Below, piece after piece: positions 1 through 7,418 of a stretch of DNA of 9,171 bases (positions within the stretch are counted from its first letter, which is position 1; each line of letters opens with the position of its first letter). The stretch comes from Betaproteobacteria bacterium (GTDB lineage: Bacteria; Pseudomonadota; Gammaproteobacteria; Burkholderiales; Burkholderiaceae_C): NCBI GenBank assembly GCA_947448675.1, contig CANFOR010000109.1:1-9171 (forward strand). Reading direction: 5' to 3'. The translations under genes and the position numbers were made by a program. The notes beneath the pieces were generated by a model, which worked only from the letters and a program-made list of their open reading frames with translations, was not told where the DNA came from and ran no database searches.

Positions 1-33
1 GGGCAGATTCGGTTTTAACGCACAGGAGCATTT

Positions 34-591
34 ATGAAACACACACTCGCACGCAGTTTGATTGCTGGGTTTTGCTTGGCAGGCGCGGCTTTGGCCCAAG
101 CCCAAACCAGTCCCGCTAACCCACACACGGGTATGGACATGGCCCATACCCACGCTGGCATGGCCGAGCACGGTGCGCACGACAGCGCCAAGATGCAAGC
201 GCGCTTTGCCAAACACCTGGCAGACCTGAAAACCCGTTTGCAACTCACCCCCGCGCAAGAAGGCGCTTGGATCAGCTTTGCCGACAGCATGAAGCCGCCC
301 GCAACGCGCCCGGCCATGCCCAACTGGAAAGACATGGACAAGCTGGGCACCGTGGAGCGCATCGACAAAATGCACGCCATGCGGGTAGAGCGCAACGCCA
401 AAATGGACCAACACGAAGCGGCCATTAAAAGCTTCTACGCGCAGCTCAGCCCTTCGCAACAAAAAGTGTTTGACCTGGAGCACAGCCAAATGCACCGGCG
501 CATGCAGGGTGGCCACGGCATGATGCCTTGGCACCATGAGGGCTCTGACATGCACGATATGCATGGCATGCACGAAGGGCAGCACGGCTAA
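34..591 (+). CDS. Spy/CpxP-like periplasmic protein with His/Met-rich ends
   Basis: A 185-residue secreted protein. Residues 1-23 form a typical Sec signal peptide (basic start, hydrophobic core, ALAQAQ cleavage region), so the mature protein should be periplasmic. The central part is charged and looks helical. It carries two motifs of the LTxxQ type that define the Spy/CpxP family: LTPAQ at 71-75 and LSPSQ at 138-142. Known members are ATP-independent chaperones or envelope stress and metal sensors. Both ends are unusually rich in histidine and methionine (about 31-54 and 150-184), which suggests, but does not prove, binding of copper or another soft metal. The ATG is well supported by AGGAG at 24-28, five bases upstream. 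The next gene starts 47 bases downstream on the same strand but has no obvious functional link. Assignment to the LTxxQ superfamily is fairly sure; the precise role is unknown. Confidence 0.8.
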   Translation: MKHTLARSLIAGFCLAGAALAQAQTSPANPHTGMDMAHTHAGMAEHGAHDSAKMQARFAKHLADLKTRLQLTPAQEGAWISFADSMKPPATRPAMPNWKDMDKLGTVERIDKMHAMRVERNAKMDQHEAAIKSFYAQLSPSQQKVFDLEHSQMHRRMQGGHGMMPWHHEGSDMHDMHGMHEGQHG

Positions 592-638
592 GCCTTCGCC
601 ACCGCCACTGTTTCTGCTACCGTCTTTGCCAAAAGCCA

Positions 639-1751
639 TTGACCCCAAATGCTACACAAACCATAGCGCCTAACGCAGGTTCAGCGCGCCTTTGCGCCCT
701 GATTGCCCAGCGCATCGCCGAGCAAGGCGGTTGGTTGCCCTTTGACCAGTTCATGGCCATGGCCTTGTACGAACCGGGCCTGGGTTACTACGCCAACGAT
801 TCGCGCAAATTTGGCAGCATGCCCGCTAGCGGCAGCGACTTTGTCACCGCTCCCGAACTCAGCCCGGTGTTTGGCCAGACCTTGGCGGTGCAAGTGGCCC
901 AGGCCTTGCACGCCAGCGGCACCAGAGAAGTGTGGGAGTTTGGGGCTGGCTCGGGCGCGCTGGCCCTGCAGTTGCTGGACGCTTTGGGCGAGCAAGTGAA
1001 CCGCTACTCCATCGTTGAACTCTCGGGCGTGTTGCGCGAGCGCCAACAAGCCACGCTTGCCACCCATGCGCACAAGCTGCACTGGGTGAGCAGCTTGCCC
1101 GAGCGCATGCAAGGGGTGCTGGTGGGCAATGAAGTGCTCGACGCCATGCCCGTGCAGCTGCTGGCCCGCGTGGGTGGCGTGTGGCACGAGCGCGGCGTGG
1201 CCAACGATGCAGGCACATTGCGTTTTGCCGACCGCACCACGGCACTGCGCCCGCCTGTTGAAGTGGGCGGCGCGCACGACTACCTGAGCGAAATCCACCC
1301 CCAGGCCGAGGCCTTTGTGCGCACCCTGGTCACCAAGCTCGAACGCGGCGCAGCCTTCTTTGTGGACTACGGCTTCCCCGAGGCCGAGTACTACCACCCG
1401 CAGCGCCACATGGGCACGCTCATGTGCCACCGTGCCCACGTGGCCGACACCGATCCGCTGGCCGACATTGGCCTCAAAGACATTACCGCACATGTGAACT
1501 TCACAGCCATCGCCCTGGCCGCGCAAGACGCGGGCTGGGTCTGCCTGGGCTACGCCAACCAAGCGCGTTTTTTAATGAACTGCGGTTTGCTACAAAAATT
1601 AGAGCTGTCTACGCAGGCTGCGCGCGCCTCAGCGCAGAAACTCATCACCGAACACGAGATGGGCGAATTGTTTAAAGTGGTTGGCTTTTGCGTCGGCGAG
1701 CCCTGGGACGCGCTGGGCTTTGTCAGCGGCGACCGCACCCATACCTTGTAG
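639..1751 (+). CDS. midA: SAM-dependent methyltransferase, MidA/NDUFAF7 family
   Basis: A 370-residue cytosolic protein of the DUF185/MidA family. Its mitochondrial relative NDUFAF7 methylates an arginine of a complex I subunit; the bacterial substrate is not established. Diagnostic blocks occur in family order: an N-terminal FDQFMAMALYEPGLGYY segment (35-51), the SAM-binding loop EFGAGSGALAL (100-110), the acidic strand-2 end IVELS (125-129), GNEVLDAMPVQLL (163-175), FVDYGFPEAEYY (241-252), and a C-terminal FVSGDRTH (361-368). Length is normal for the family. The start is TTG at 639. There is no in-frame ATG before residue 39, which lies inside the conserved domain, and no good ribosome binding site is visible, so the exact start is uncertain by a few codons. 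The stop is 9 bases before the DUF2905 gene, suggesting co-transcription. Confidence 0.9.
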   Translation: MTPNATQTIAPNAGSARLCALIAQRIAEQGGWLPFDQFMAMALYEPGLGYYANDSRKFGSMPASGSDFVTAPELSPVFGQTLAVQVAQALHASGTREVWEFGAGSGALALQLLDALGEQVNRYSIVELSGVLRERQQATLATHAHKLHWVSSLPERMQGVLVGNEVLDAMPVQLLARVGGVWHERGVANDAGTLRFADRTTALRPPVEVGGAHDYLSEIHPQAEAFVRTLVTKLERGAAFFVDYGFPEAEYYHPQRHMGTLMCHRAHVADTDPLADIGLKDITAHVNFTAIALAAQDAGWVCLGYANQARFLMNCGLLQKLELSTQAARASAQKLITEHEMGELFKVVGFCVGEPWDALGFVSGDRTHTL

Positions 1752-1760
1752 GCACTCTGC

Positions 1761-1952
1761 ATGCGCTGGCTCTTGGTGGTGGTCTTGGCCCTGGTCTTCA
1801 TCAGCTGGCTCTCGCCCCTGCTCAACAAGCTGGGCATGGGCAAACTCCCTGGCGACCTGCGTTTCAAACTCCTAGGCCGCGACTGGTACCTGCCGATTAC
1901 CACCACCTTGCTGCTGAGCTTTGCGGCCAGTGCGGCTTCGCATTGGTTGTAG
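1761..1952 (+). CDS. DUF2905 family small membrane protein
   Basis: A 63-residue hydrophobic protein with two predicted membrane helices: about residues 2-22 and 43-62, the second containing LPITTTLLLSFAASAASHWL. They are joined by a short loop with the family-like sequence LNKLGMGKLPGDLRFKLLGRDWY (about 21-43, key residues G-KLPGD and the basic R/K positions). This pattern fits DUF2905, a widespread bacterial inner-membrane family of unknown function. The ATG lies 9 bases after the midA stop. Only a weak AGGCA overlaps that stop, so translational coupling to midA is likely. It ends 33 bases from the stop of the convergent MFS gene. I know of no assigned function and propose none. Confidence 0.85.
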   Translation: MRWLLVVVLALVFISWLSPLLNKLGMGKLPGDLRFKLLGRDWYLPITTTLLLSFAASAASHWL

Positions 1953-1970
1953 ATTTGCTAAGGCGTGCAA

Positions 1971-1986
1971 AGCGCTGCTATGCGCT
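1971..1986. terminator. Possible weak bidirectional hairpin between convergent genes
   Basis: AGCGC at 1971-1975 and GCGCT at 1982-1986 can pair over a six-base loop. The site lies where the DUF2905 unit and the MFS unit meet tail to tail, a usual place for a shared terminator. The stem is only 5 bp, reaches the first base of the MFS stop codon, and has no real T tract on either side. It is therefore listed only as a weak candidate. Confidence 0.2.
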
Positions 1987-3299
1987 CAGGAGGTCACAGT
2001 GCGGGCTTCGACTTGCTTCACTCGCAAAACCGCAATGGCAGCCAGCAACAGCAAAACACCAGCGAGCTGAATGACTTTGCGCGGGTCGCCACCAAGCAGG
2101 CTGTGGTAGTACAACGGCAGGGTGAGCATTTGGATAATCATGGGGATCACGATGAACATATTAAAAATGCCCATGTACACGCCCGCGCGCTCGGGTGGAA
2201 TGCTGCCGGCTAACATGATGTAGGGGTTGCCCATGATGCTGGCCCAGGCCAAACCGACACCGATCATGGGCACAAAAAGCAGCCACTTGTTTTGAATGCC
2301 AGGCAAGGCTAGCATGCCCAAGCCCGCCAGGCAGAGGCACAGGCCATGCATGCGCTTAGGCCCGTACTTTTGCGCCAAGGGTACCAAGGCAAAAGCCGAA
2401 ACAAAGGCCACAAAATTATAGAAACCACCAATCTGGCCATTGAGTAAACCGGCATCTCTAAAGCCTACGGTGCTGGCGTCTCGGGTGTTGAAAATTGACA
2501 ATGCCAGAGCCGGAACAATATAGACCCAATAGCAGAGCATGCCGTACCACTGGAACAGACTCATCCAGCCGAGCTGGCGCATGGTACTGGGCATTTCTAC
2601 CACTGCTGTGGCAATATCTTTGTAGGTCGCTACTACGCCCGTAGGGCGTGCGTCCATCGCGGTTTTTTCAGCTTCTGTGAGCGGCAATTCGGGCACACTG
2701 CGGATCGACCACCAGACTGAGAAAAACGAGAAGAAAGCCCCGACTAAAAATGCAATCAAAGTGATCTGCGGAATGCCATTGGCGTTGACGGCGTCTTTGT
2801 TCATACCAAACAGCACCAGCATGGTTGGTGTGAGGTAGGCCAGGGTTTGCGCCAGTCCGGTAAACGCACTTTGCGAGAGGAAACCCAGAGAGTGCTGGGG
2901 CTTGTTCAGGCGGTCACTCACGTAGGCGCGGTAGGGCTCCATGGTCACGTTGTTGGCAGCGTCCAGAATCCACAAAATGCTGGCAGCCATCCACAGCGCA
3001 GCGCTGTAGGGCATGATGAGCAAGCACAGGCTGCACAGCAAGGCACCGACCATAAAGTAGGGCGTGCGCCGACCGTATTTGCTATTGGTACGGTCACTCA
3101 TGGCGCCAATAATGGGCTGCACCAAGAGTCCGGTGACCGGGCCTGCCAACCACAGCAAGGGCAGTGAGGCTTCGTCTGCGCCCAGGTATTTGTAGATCGG
3201 ACTCATATTGGCCTGCTGCAAACCGAAGCTGAATTGGATTCCGAAGAAGCCAAAATTCATGCTCATGATTTGCGAGAACGAAAGCGTGGGTTTGTTCAT
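1986..3299 (-). CDS. MFS sugar transporter, GPH/SLC45-like (probable sucrose permease)
   Basis: A 437-residue inner-membrane protein with about 12 hydrophobic segments. The cytoplasmic loop motif GAMSDRTNSKYGRRTP (residues 65-80) is typical of the glycoside-pentoside-hexuronide and SLC45-like sugar symporters. Plant and animal sucrose carriers and the SuxC-type permeases of xanthomonads are related to this group. It is therefore likely to bring sucrose or a similar disaccharide into the cytoplasm with protons. I chose the ATG at 3299: it begins the conserved MNKPTLSFSQIMSMNFGFFG segment and has AAGAGA upstream. An earlier in-frame TTG at 3344 would add 15 polar residues and overlap the upstream gene by 8 bases. 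The 37-base gap after the phosphorylase stop, on the same strand, points to co-transcription. The substrate is inferred from that neighbour; other glucosides are possible. Confidence 0.88.
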   Translation of the reverse strand: MNKPTLSFSQIMSMNFGFFGIQFSFGLQQANMSPIYKYLGADEASLPLLWLAGPVTGLLVQPIIGAMSDRTNSKYGRRTPYFMVGALLCSLCLLIMPYSAALWMAASILWILDAANNVTMEPYRAYVSDRLNKPQHSLGFLSQSAFTGLAQTLAYLTPTMLVLFGMNKDAVNANGIPQITLIAFLVGAFFSFFSVWWSIRSVPELPLTEAEKTAMDARPTGVVATYKDIATAVVEMPSTMRQLGWMSLFQWYGMLCYWVYIVPALALSIFNTRDASTVGFRDAGLLNGQIGGFYNFVAFVSAFALVPLAQKYGPKRMHGLCLCLAGLGMLALPGIQNKWLLFVPMIGVGLAWASIMGNPYIMLAGSIPPERAGVYMGIFNMFIVIPMIIQMLTLPLYYHSLLGGDPRKVIQLAGVLLLLAAIAVLRVKQVEARTVTS

Positions 3300-3336
3300 G
3301 GTCGTCTCTTGTGAAAATAGGGTTTTCTCGCCAGGC

Positions 3337-4821
3337 TCAAGCAAAGCGTATAGATTTTTGCTCGCTTGCCAAACTGTAGTCGAGTTGGCCGCTGGCGCTT
3401 TGAAAGTCTACCGTCAGAACAGCAAAATCGCTGCCAAACGCCCATTCCATGCGCGCAACGTGCTCTGAAATCAATAGCATCTGGAAGTTCCCACTAAAAG
3501 CAGCGTGGCTGTTGCGCAAGCGAATTAGCTCGATCAGACGCTGCACCACGGGCCTTTGTAATTGCAGCGCAAGTTCGGTCTCGCTGTAGTAATGGCGGTT
3601 GATGTCGCGCCCTACCCCGGTGCGGCCCAGTAGCTCCATATCATTGTGACCCGCCAATAAACCCACGTAGTAGATTTGCGGCACGCCAGGCAAAAAGAAT
3701 TGAATCGCCCGCGCTAGCAAATACTTAGTGTCGTGGCGGCCCAAGGCATCGTAGTACGTGCAGTTCACCTGGTAGAGGTCGAGGTTAGAGGCGGCAGCAC
3801 CCGTTGCCTCGCGGCTCTGGCCTTGGCTGGCGATATGGATGGCTTCTACCAAAGCGTCCAACTCATGGTCTGGTACTAGGCCAGGTTTACCGGTTCTGTC
3901 GGCGCGGTCGGCACCGATGTCAATAATGCCAATGCCGTCGTGGGTGTCAAGCACGGTCACTGCATTGGTGGGGCGGATCTTCACCCAGCGCTGCAAGGGC
4001 AGAGCAGTGCCGAAATGAAAGGCGTGCAGCAAGAGCGGTGGCAGGGCAAAGTCGTAGACCCGGTCTACCTTGTGCGCAATGTCAATTTGCGTAGCGTAGT
4101 AGGAATGCACTTCAACCAAAACCTCCATGCCCAAGGCCTTGGTCTGTGCCGAGAGTTGGGCAATAAAGTCAAAGGTTTCGGGCAGCATAAAGCAGGAGCT
4201 GCCGGCTTTTTTAATGGCGTAGCCCACAGCGTCTAAGCGAATCGTCTTCACGCCGCTGCTGGCCAGAACTTGCAGAATGCTTTGCAGATATGCGGCACCC
4301 GTGGGGTGGCCTACATCAATGTCAATTTGCTGCTCGGTAAAGGTGGTCCACATCAGGCGCTGGCTGCCGTCTGCCAGCGTATAGCGCGTAAAGGCGGGGG
4401 TGGGCCGAGGGCGATAGATCTGCTGCAACTGCGCAGCTAGCGCTGGACTAGAAAAAACCTTTTCTTGGGTTAAAAACAAACCCGCGTAAGGAGATGCGTC
4501 GCCGCGCTGCACAAAGTCTTGAAACTGTGGCGACTGCGCCGACATGTGGTTGACGATCACGTCAGCCATGATGGCATGGCTTTGGCCCAGTCGCGCAACG
4601 TCGACCCAGGTGCCCAAGCTGGGGTCTACCGTCAAATGGTCTTTAGGGTCAAAGCCTGCGTCTGTGCCGTGGATGCTGTCGTAAAACGGCAGCAAATGCA
4701 CGCCACCAAAAACATTCGCCAGTGGGCCCTCTAGCACACGGGTCAATGCTCTTAAATTGCCAGCACCTGCTGCACCCGAGAGGCGCTCTGCATATGCTAT
4801 GAGTTGAACCTTGTTATTCAT
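3337..4821 (-). CDS. sucP: Sucrose phosphorylase, GH13 subfamily 18
   Basis: A cytosolic enzyme expected to convert sucrose plus phosphate to alpha-glucose 1-phosphate and fructose, saving one ATP against hydrolysis and phosphorylation. From the ATG it has 494 residues, close to the 504 of the Bifidobacterium enzyme as I recall it, and shares long identical stretches. The triad is intact: nucleophile D197 (IRLDAVG), acid/base E237 (VLVEVHSYY) and transition-state stabiliser D295 (VLDTHDGIG). Their spacing (40 and 58) equals that of D192/E232/D290 in that enzyme. The loops that shape the sucrose/phosphate site, IYRPRP (135-140) and DLYQ (348-351), are also present. The ATG at 4821 matches the MKNKVQLITYADRL-type family N-terminus (here MNNKVQLIAYAERL). 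However, no Shine-Dalgarno precedes it, and a terminator abuts it. An in-frame GTG at 4854 is the alternative. Sucrose 6-phosphate or glucosylglycerate specificity seems less likely. Confidence 0.93.
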   Translation of the reverse strand: MNNKVQLIAYAERLSGAAGAGNLRALTRVLEGPLANVFGGVHLLPFYDSIHGTDAGFDPKDHLTVDPSLGTWVDVARLGQSHAIMADVIVNHMSAQSPQFQDFVQRGDASPYAGLFLTQEKVFSSPALAAQLQQIYRPRPTPAFTRYTLADGSQRLMWTTFTEQQIDIDVGHPTGAAYLQSILQVLASSGVKTIRLDAVGYAIKKAGSSCFMLPETFDFIAQLSAQTKALGMEVLVEVHSYYATQIDIAHKVDRVYDFALPPLLLHAFHFGTALPLQRWVKIRPTNAVTVLDTHDGIGIIDIGADRADRTGKPGLVPDHELDALVEAIHIASQGQSREATGAAASNLDLYQVNCTYYDALGRHDTKYLLARAIQFFLPGVPQIYYVGLLAGHNDMELLGRTGVGRDINRHYYSETELALQLQRPVVQRLIELIRLRNSHAAFSGNFQMLLISEHVARMEWAFGSDFAVLTVDFQSASGQLDYSLASEQKSIRFA

Positions 4822-4827
4822 ACGATC

Positions 4828-4861
4828 AAAAAAAAGGGCGCGGCACCGGGGCACCGCGCCC
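4828..4861 (-). terminator. Strong intrinsic terminator after the TonB-dependent receptor
   Basis: Reading the minus strand, GGGCGCGG (4861-4854) pairs perfectly with CCGCGCCC (4843-4836) around a ten-base loop. Two wobble pairs and a C-G pair may extend the stem. Eight uridines follow at once (4835-4828). The hairpin starts 32 bases after the receptor stop and its U tract ends only six bases before the phosphorylase ATG. It has no T tract in the plus direction, so it acts one way. It should limit transcription of the phosphorylase and permease relative to the receptor. Confidence 0.88.
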
Positions 4862-4893
4862 TCAACTTGGAGTTACTCTTTTACTGGTACCAA

Positions 4894-7224
4894 TTAGAAC
4901 GCGTACTTCAGGCTGGCTTGTACAGCACGCCCGGTGGTCGTCCGTGGGCTGAAGTAGTTGGTAGCGATATCTTGGATTTCGGTAATGCCCATCTTGTTAA
5001 ACAAGTTGTTAACGCTAACCGATACCGTAGCGCGCTTGTCAATTGCATAAGAAACAAAGGCATTGGTAATGATGTAGCCAGGCATGGTGAAGGTGTTGCC
5101 ATCGCTAGAAAAGGAGCTGCCCGTTCCAATGAAGCTGCCACCCACTACAAAACTACCGGCCACATACGATGGGGTAATTTGGTACACGGTTTTAGCTTGG
5201 CGTTGGGGTGCATTGCCTGCATTGCTGCCATCCGAAATTTTGGAGTTGGTATAAGTTAGGCCGCCATTGACGCGGAAAGCGCCCATGCGATAGCCTGCCT
5301 CCAACTCGATACCTTTGGCAGAGTACCTAGCAGCCAACTCTGGCGGAGTTTTGGTAGGGTCATAGCTGGTTATACGGGTTTTGGCCAAGAATGCTGTACC
5401 AAACAAGCTCAAATCGCCTTGGCGGGTTTTAAAGCCCAATTCGTATTGGTCTACCGTATCGAACAGAGAGTTTGCATTTGCAACGCCACCCGTTACTGGG
5501 CTAACGCCATTGCCATTGGCAACACGGTCTGCATTGAAGCGCGTACCGTGGCTAATACGAGCGAAGGACGACAGGTCGGTATTGATGCGGTAGTTTCCAC
5601 CAAAAGAATACGCAGGCTTGGTCAAGCTGTAGTTAACGGTTTGGTTGCCAAAGGGCGCCGCACCGCTGGCTTGCAAACGGTCAATGCGCAAGCTGGCATC
5701 TGCATTGATGGGGCCTTGCTCATAGGCTACTGCAGCGTAAGGAGCAGTTTGGTTGTACTTCAAGCTATAGGCGGTTACGCAGCAATTGCCCCAAGCAGCA
5801 GCGCCATTGGTAAAGCCAGTGGTGAAGTTGTTTGTGCTAGCGCCAACACGTGCTCCGCTGTTCATGATGTCGATCACTTGTGGATTGGTGCCGCTCATAG
5901 AGAGCAAGTAGCTGTCCCAGTGCCAGTCCATGTTGATGTTTTGCGACATATTGAACAGACCAAAGGTGCTGTCAATTTTTCCGGTAGCTGCGCTGCCGAA
6001 AGATTTGGTAAGTTTCAAGTCGTTGACAGTATTGCCCAGGTCATTGACAGTAACGTTGAACAAGTGCCCAACGAAAGCAGTTTGGCCTGCAGCAGACTTG
6101 CCGTTGCTGTGAAAAACAGCAGTGGAACCCGCGCCGCCATATTGCAATGCAAGGGCATCTGCAGTGCCTACTACGTTAGGCGATGTCATACCCGCAAAGC
6201 TGCCGCTGGTGCTACTGGTTCTGAATTTGTCATTCAAATTCCAGCCGCCATCGAGGTTGAAGGAAACCTCTGCTCCGAATGAAGTGCTCTTGGTTTTTGC
6301 ACCCGTGCTGGTGTCGGTAACGATTCGTTGACCATTGGCATTGGTCGATACATCGATCAACCCCTTGGGCATGGTAAAGCCCGTTAGCGGGTCCAGGCCA
6401 GGAAATGCAGTGAAGTTCGTGCCGCTGCGTTGCATTGGCATTGGCAAGTACATAGGCACTTGGTCATCCAAAGTCTTGAAGTTCAAACGAACATAGCTAC
6501 CTTTGTCGAGCTGATGGGTAATGTTTGCTTTGAGTTGGCCGCCTTGTTCTGCGCCTGCGCCCGCGGTACGAATGCCTTCACCTGAACGGTAGTAGCCGCC
6601 AATATGGAAGCGTGTGGCATCAGAAATGGGCATGCCATAGTCCACGTCATAACGTGTACGGTTGAAGTTCACGCCTTTGGTAATACCAATCGAGCCGCCT
6701 TTTTCGTCACCGGTTTTGCTAATAAAGTTCAAAATTGCGCCAGGTGCGTTGCTGGTGAACGTAGAAGCCGAGCCACCACGAATAACTTCAAGACGGTCGA
6801 GGTTGTTGTCTGTACGAACCAATGTGTCAGCGGTGCCGAACATGATGTCGCCAAACAGCAAAACGGGCAAACCGTCTTCTTGGAATTGCGCATAGCGTGC
6901 GCCACCGTCAGGGCTGGGTAGGCCGCGAACGTTAATGTTGGCATTGCCTTCGCCGCCAGTGGACTCGGCGCGAATACCGGGAATCGCACGCAGTACTTCA
7001 GCGGAGCTGGAAGGTGCGGAGTACTGCAGGGTCTCGGTCGATAACGTACTGATCGAGACGCTTTGCTTCATTTTTGACGCGCCGGTAGCTGTACCGGTAA
7101 CGACCACTTCTTCGAGGTTGAGTGGGTTTTGCGCAGACTGTGCCCAGGCCGCGCCCATTTGAAACATGGCCAGCGACGCCGCAATGGCGATTGAATTTCT
7201 GGCGATCGGGGTTCTAACTTTCAT
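4894..7224 (-). CDS. TonB-dependent outer-membrane receptor (probable sucrose receptor)
   Basis: A 776-residue outer-membrane active transporter. Residues 1-29 are a Sec signal peptide ending GAAWAQS. A TonB box, EEVVVTG (39-44 region), follows, then a plug domain of about 50-172 with INVRGLPSPDG (97-107) and LEVIRGGSASTF (145-156). The rest is a 22-strand-type barrel with NNLFNK near the end (739-744) and a terminal aromatic residue (LKYAF) for insertion by the BAM complex. There is no N-terminal FecA-like signalling extension, so it is not an anti-sigma transducer. Siderophore receptors share this fold, but the following sucrose phosphorylase and sugar permease, and the LacI-type operator upstream, argue for a sugar, most simply sucrose. 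An adjacent cysteine pair (481-482) sits mid-barrel. The ATG has a good AGGAG six bases upstream. A strong terminator follows the gene. Confidence 0.92.
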   Translation of the reverse strand: MKVRTPIARNSIAIAASLAMFQMGAAWAQSAQNPLNLEEVVVTGTATGASKMKQSVSISTLSTETLQYSAPSSSAEVLRAIPGIRAESTGGEGNANINVRGLPSPDGGARYAQFQEDGLPVLLFGDIMFGTADTLVRTDNNLDRLEVIRGGSASTFTSNAPGAILNFISKTGDEKGGSIGITKGVNFNRTRYDVDYGMPISDATRFHIGGYYRSGEGIRTAGAGAEQGGQLKANITHQLDKGSYVRLNFKTLDDQVPMYLPMPMQRSGTNFTAFPGLDPLTGFTMPKGLIDVSTNANGQRIVTDTSTGAKTKSTSFGAEVSFNLDGGWNLNDKFRTSSTSGSFAGMTSPNVVGTADALALQYGGAGSTAVFHSNGKSAAGQTAFVGHLFNVTVNDLGNTVNDLKLTKSFGSAATGKIDSTFGLFNMSQNINMDWHWDSYLLSMSGTNPQVIDIMNSGARVGASTNNFTTGFTNGAAAWGNCCVTAYSLKYNQTAPYAAVAYEQGPINADASLRIDRLQASGAAPFGNQTVNYSLTKPAYSFGGNYRINTDLSSFARISHGTRFNADRVANGNGVSPVTGGVANANSLFDTVDQYELGFKTRQGDLSLFGTAFLAKTRITSYDPTKTPPELAARYSAKGIELEAGYRMGAFRVNGGLTYTNSKISDGSNAGNAPQRQAKTVYQITPSYVAGSFVVGGSFIGTGSSFSSDGNTFTMPGYIITNAFVSYAIDKRATVSVSVNNLFNKMGITEIQDIATNYFSPRTTTGRAVQASLKYAF

Positions 7225-7230
7225 GAGTGT

Positions 7231-7235
7231 CTCCT
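7231..7235 (-). promoter_or_regulatory. Ribosome binding site of the TonB-dependent receptor
   Basis: CTCCT on the plus strand reads AGGAG on the coding strand, six bases before the ATG at 7224. It fixes the receptor start and contrasts with the absence of such a site before the phosphorylase ATG. Confidence 0.85.
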
Positions 7236-7350
7236 ATTCGAATTGAACATCACAAACCAAGCTTTGCATGAGTGGCTGTGTCTTTGGTGCCGGTCTGTTG
7301 GGGCTTGCAATGCTTGCCTTGCTGCAGTTCCGTGGGCGTAGTTTGCACAC

Positions 7351-7370
7351 AAATACAAACGTTTGCAATG
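7351..7370 (-). promoter_or_regulatory. LacI-family-type operator facing the receptor gene
   Basis: On the minus strand this reads CATTGCAAACGTTTGTATTT. The core CAAACGTTTG is a perfect 10-bp palindrome centred on CG, the signature of LacI/GalR-family sugar regulators. It lies 126 bases upstream of the receptor ATG. The same 20-mer with one mismatch recurs in front of tonB, strongly suggesting one shared regulator. The regulator gene is not in the window. Confidence 0.82.
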
Positions 7371-7418
7371 CCGATTTGCAAGCCAACATAGCTATGCGTA
7401 AATGGATGGGCATCACTT

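Noticed and set aside
681..1562. Long minus-strand reading frame antisense to midA
   Set aside because: It mirrors the GC-rich third-position pattern of midA, has no recognisable domain, and midA is a clear family member across this whole stretch.
1688..2074. Plus-strand frame spanning the end of midA, the DUF2905 gene and the convergent junction
   Set aside because: It crosses three real gene ends in another frame and encodes no recognisable features.
3300..3344. TTG start at 3344 for the MFS gene
   Set aside because: It would add 15 polar, non-conserved residues and overlap the upstream gene; the ATG at 3299 begins the conserved part and has a purine-rich site upstream.
5419..6282. 287-residue plus-strand reading frame within the receptor gene
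   Set aside because: It is antisense to a confidently identified TonB-dependent receptor and shows no domain, signal peptide or ribosome binding site.
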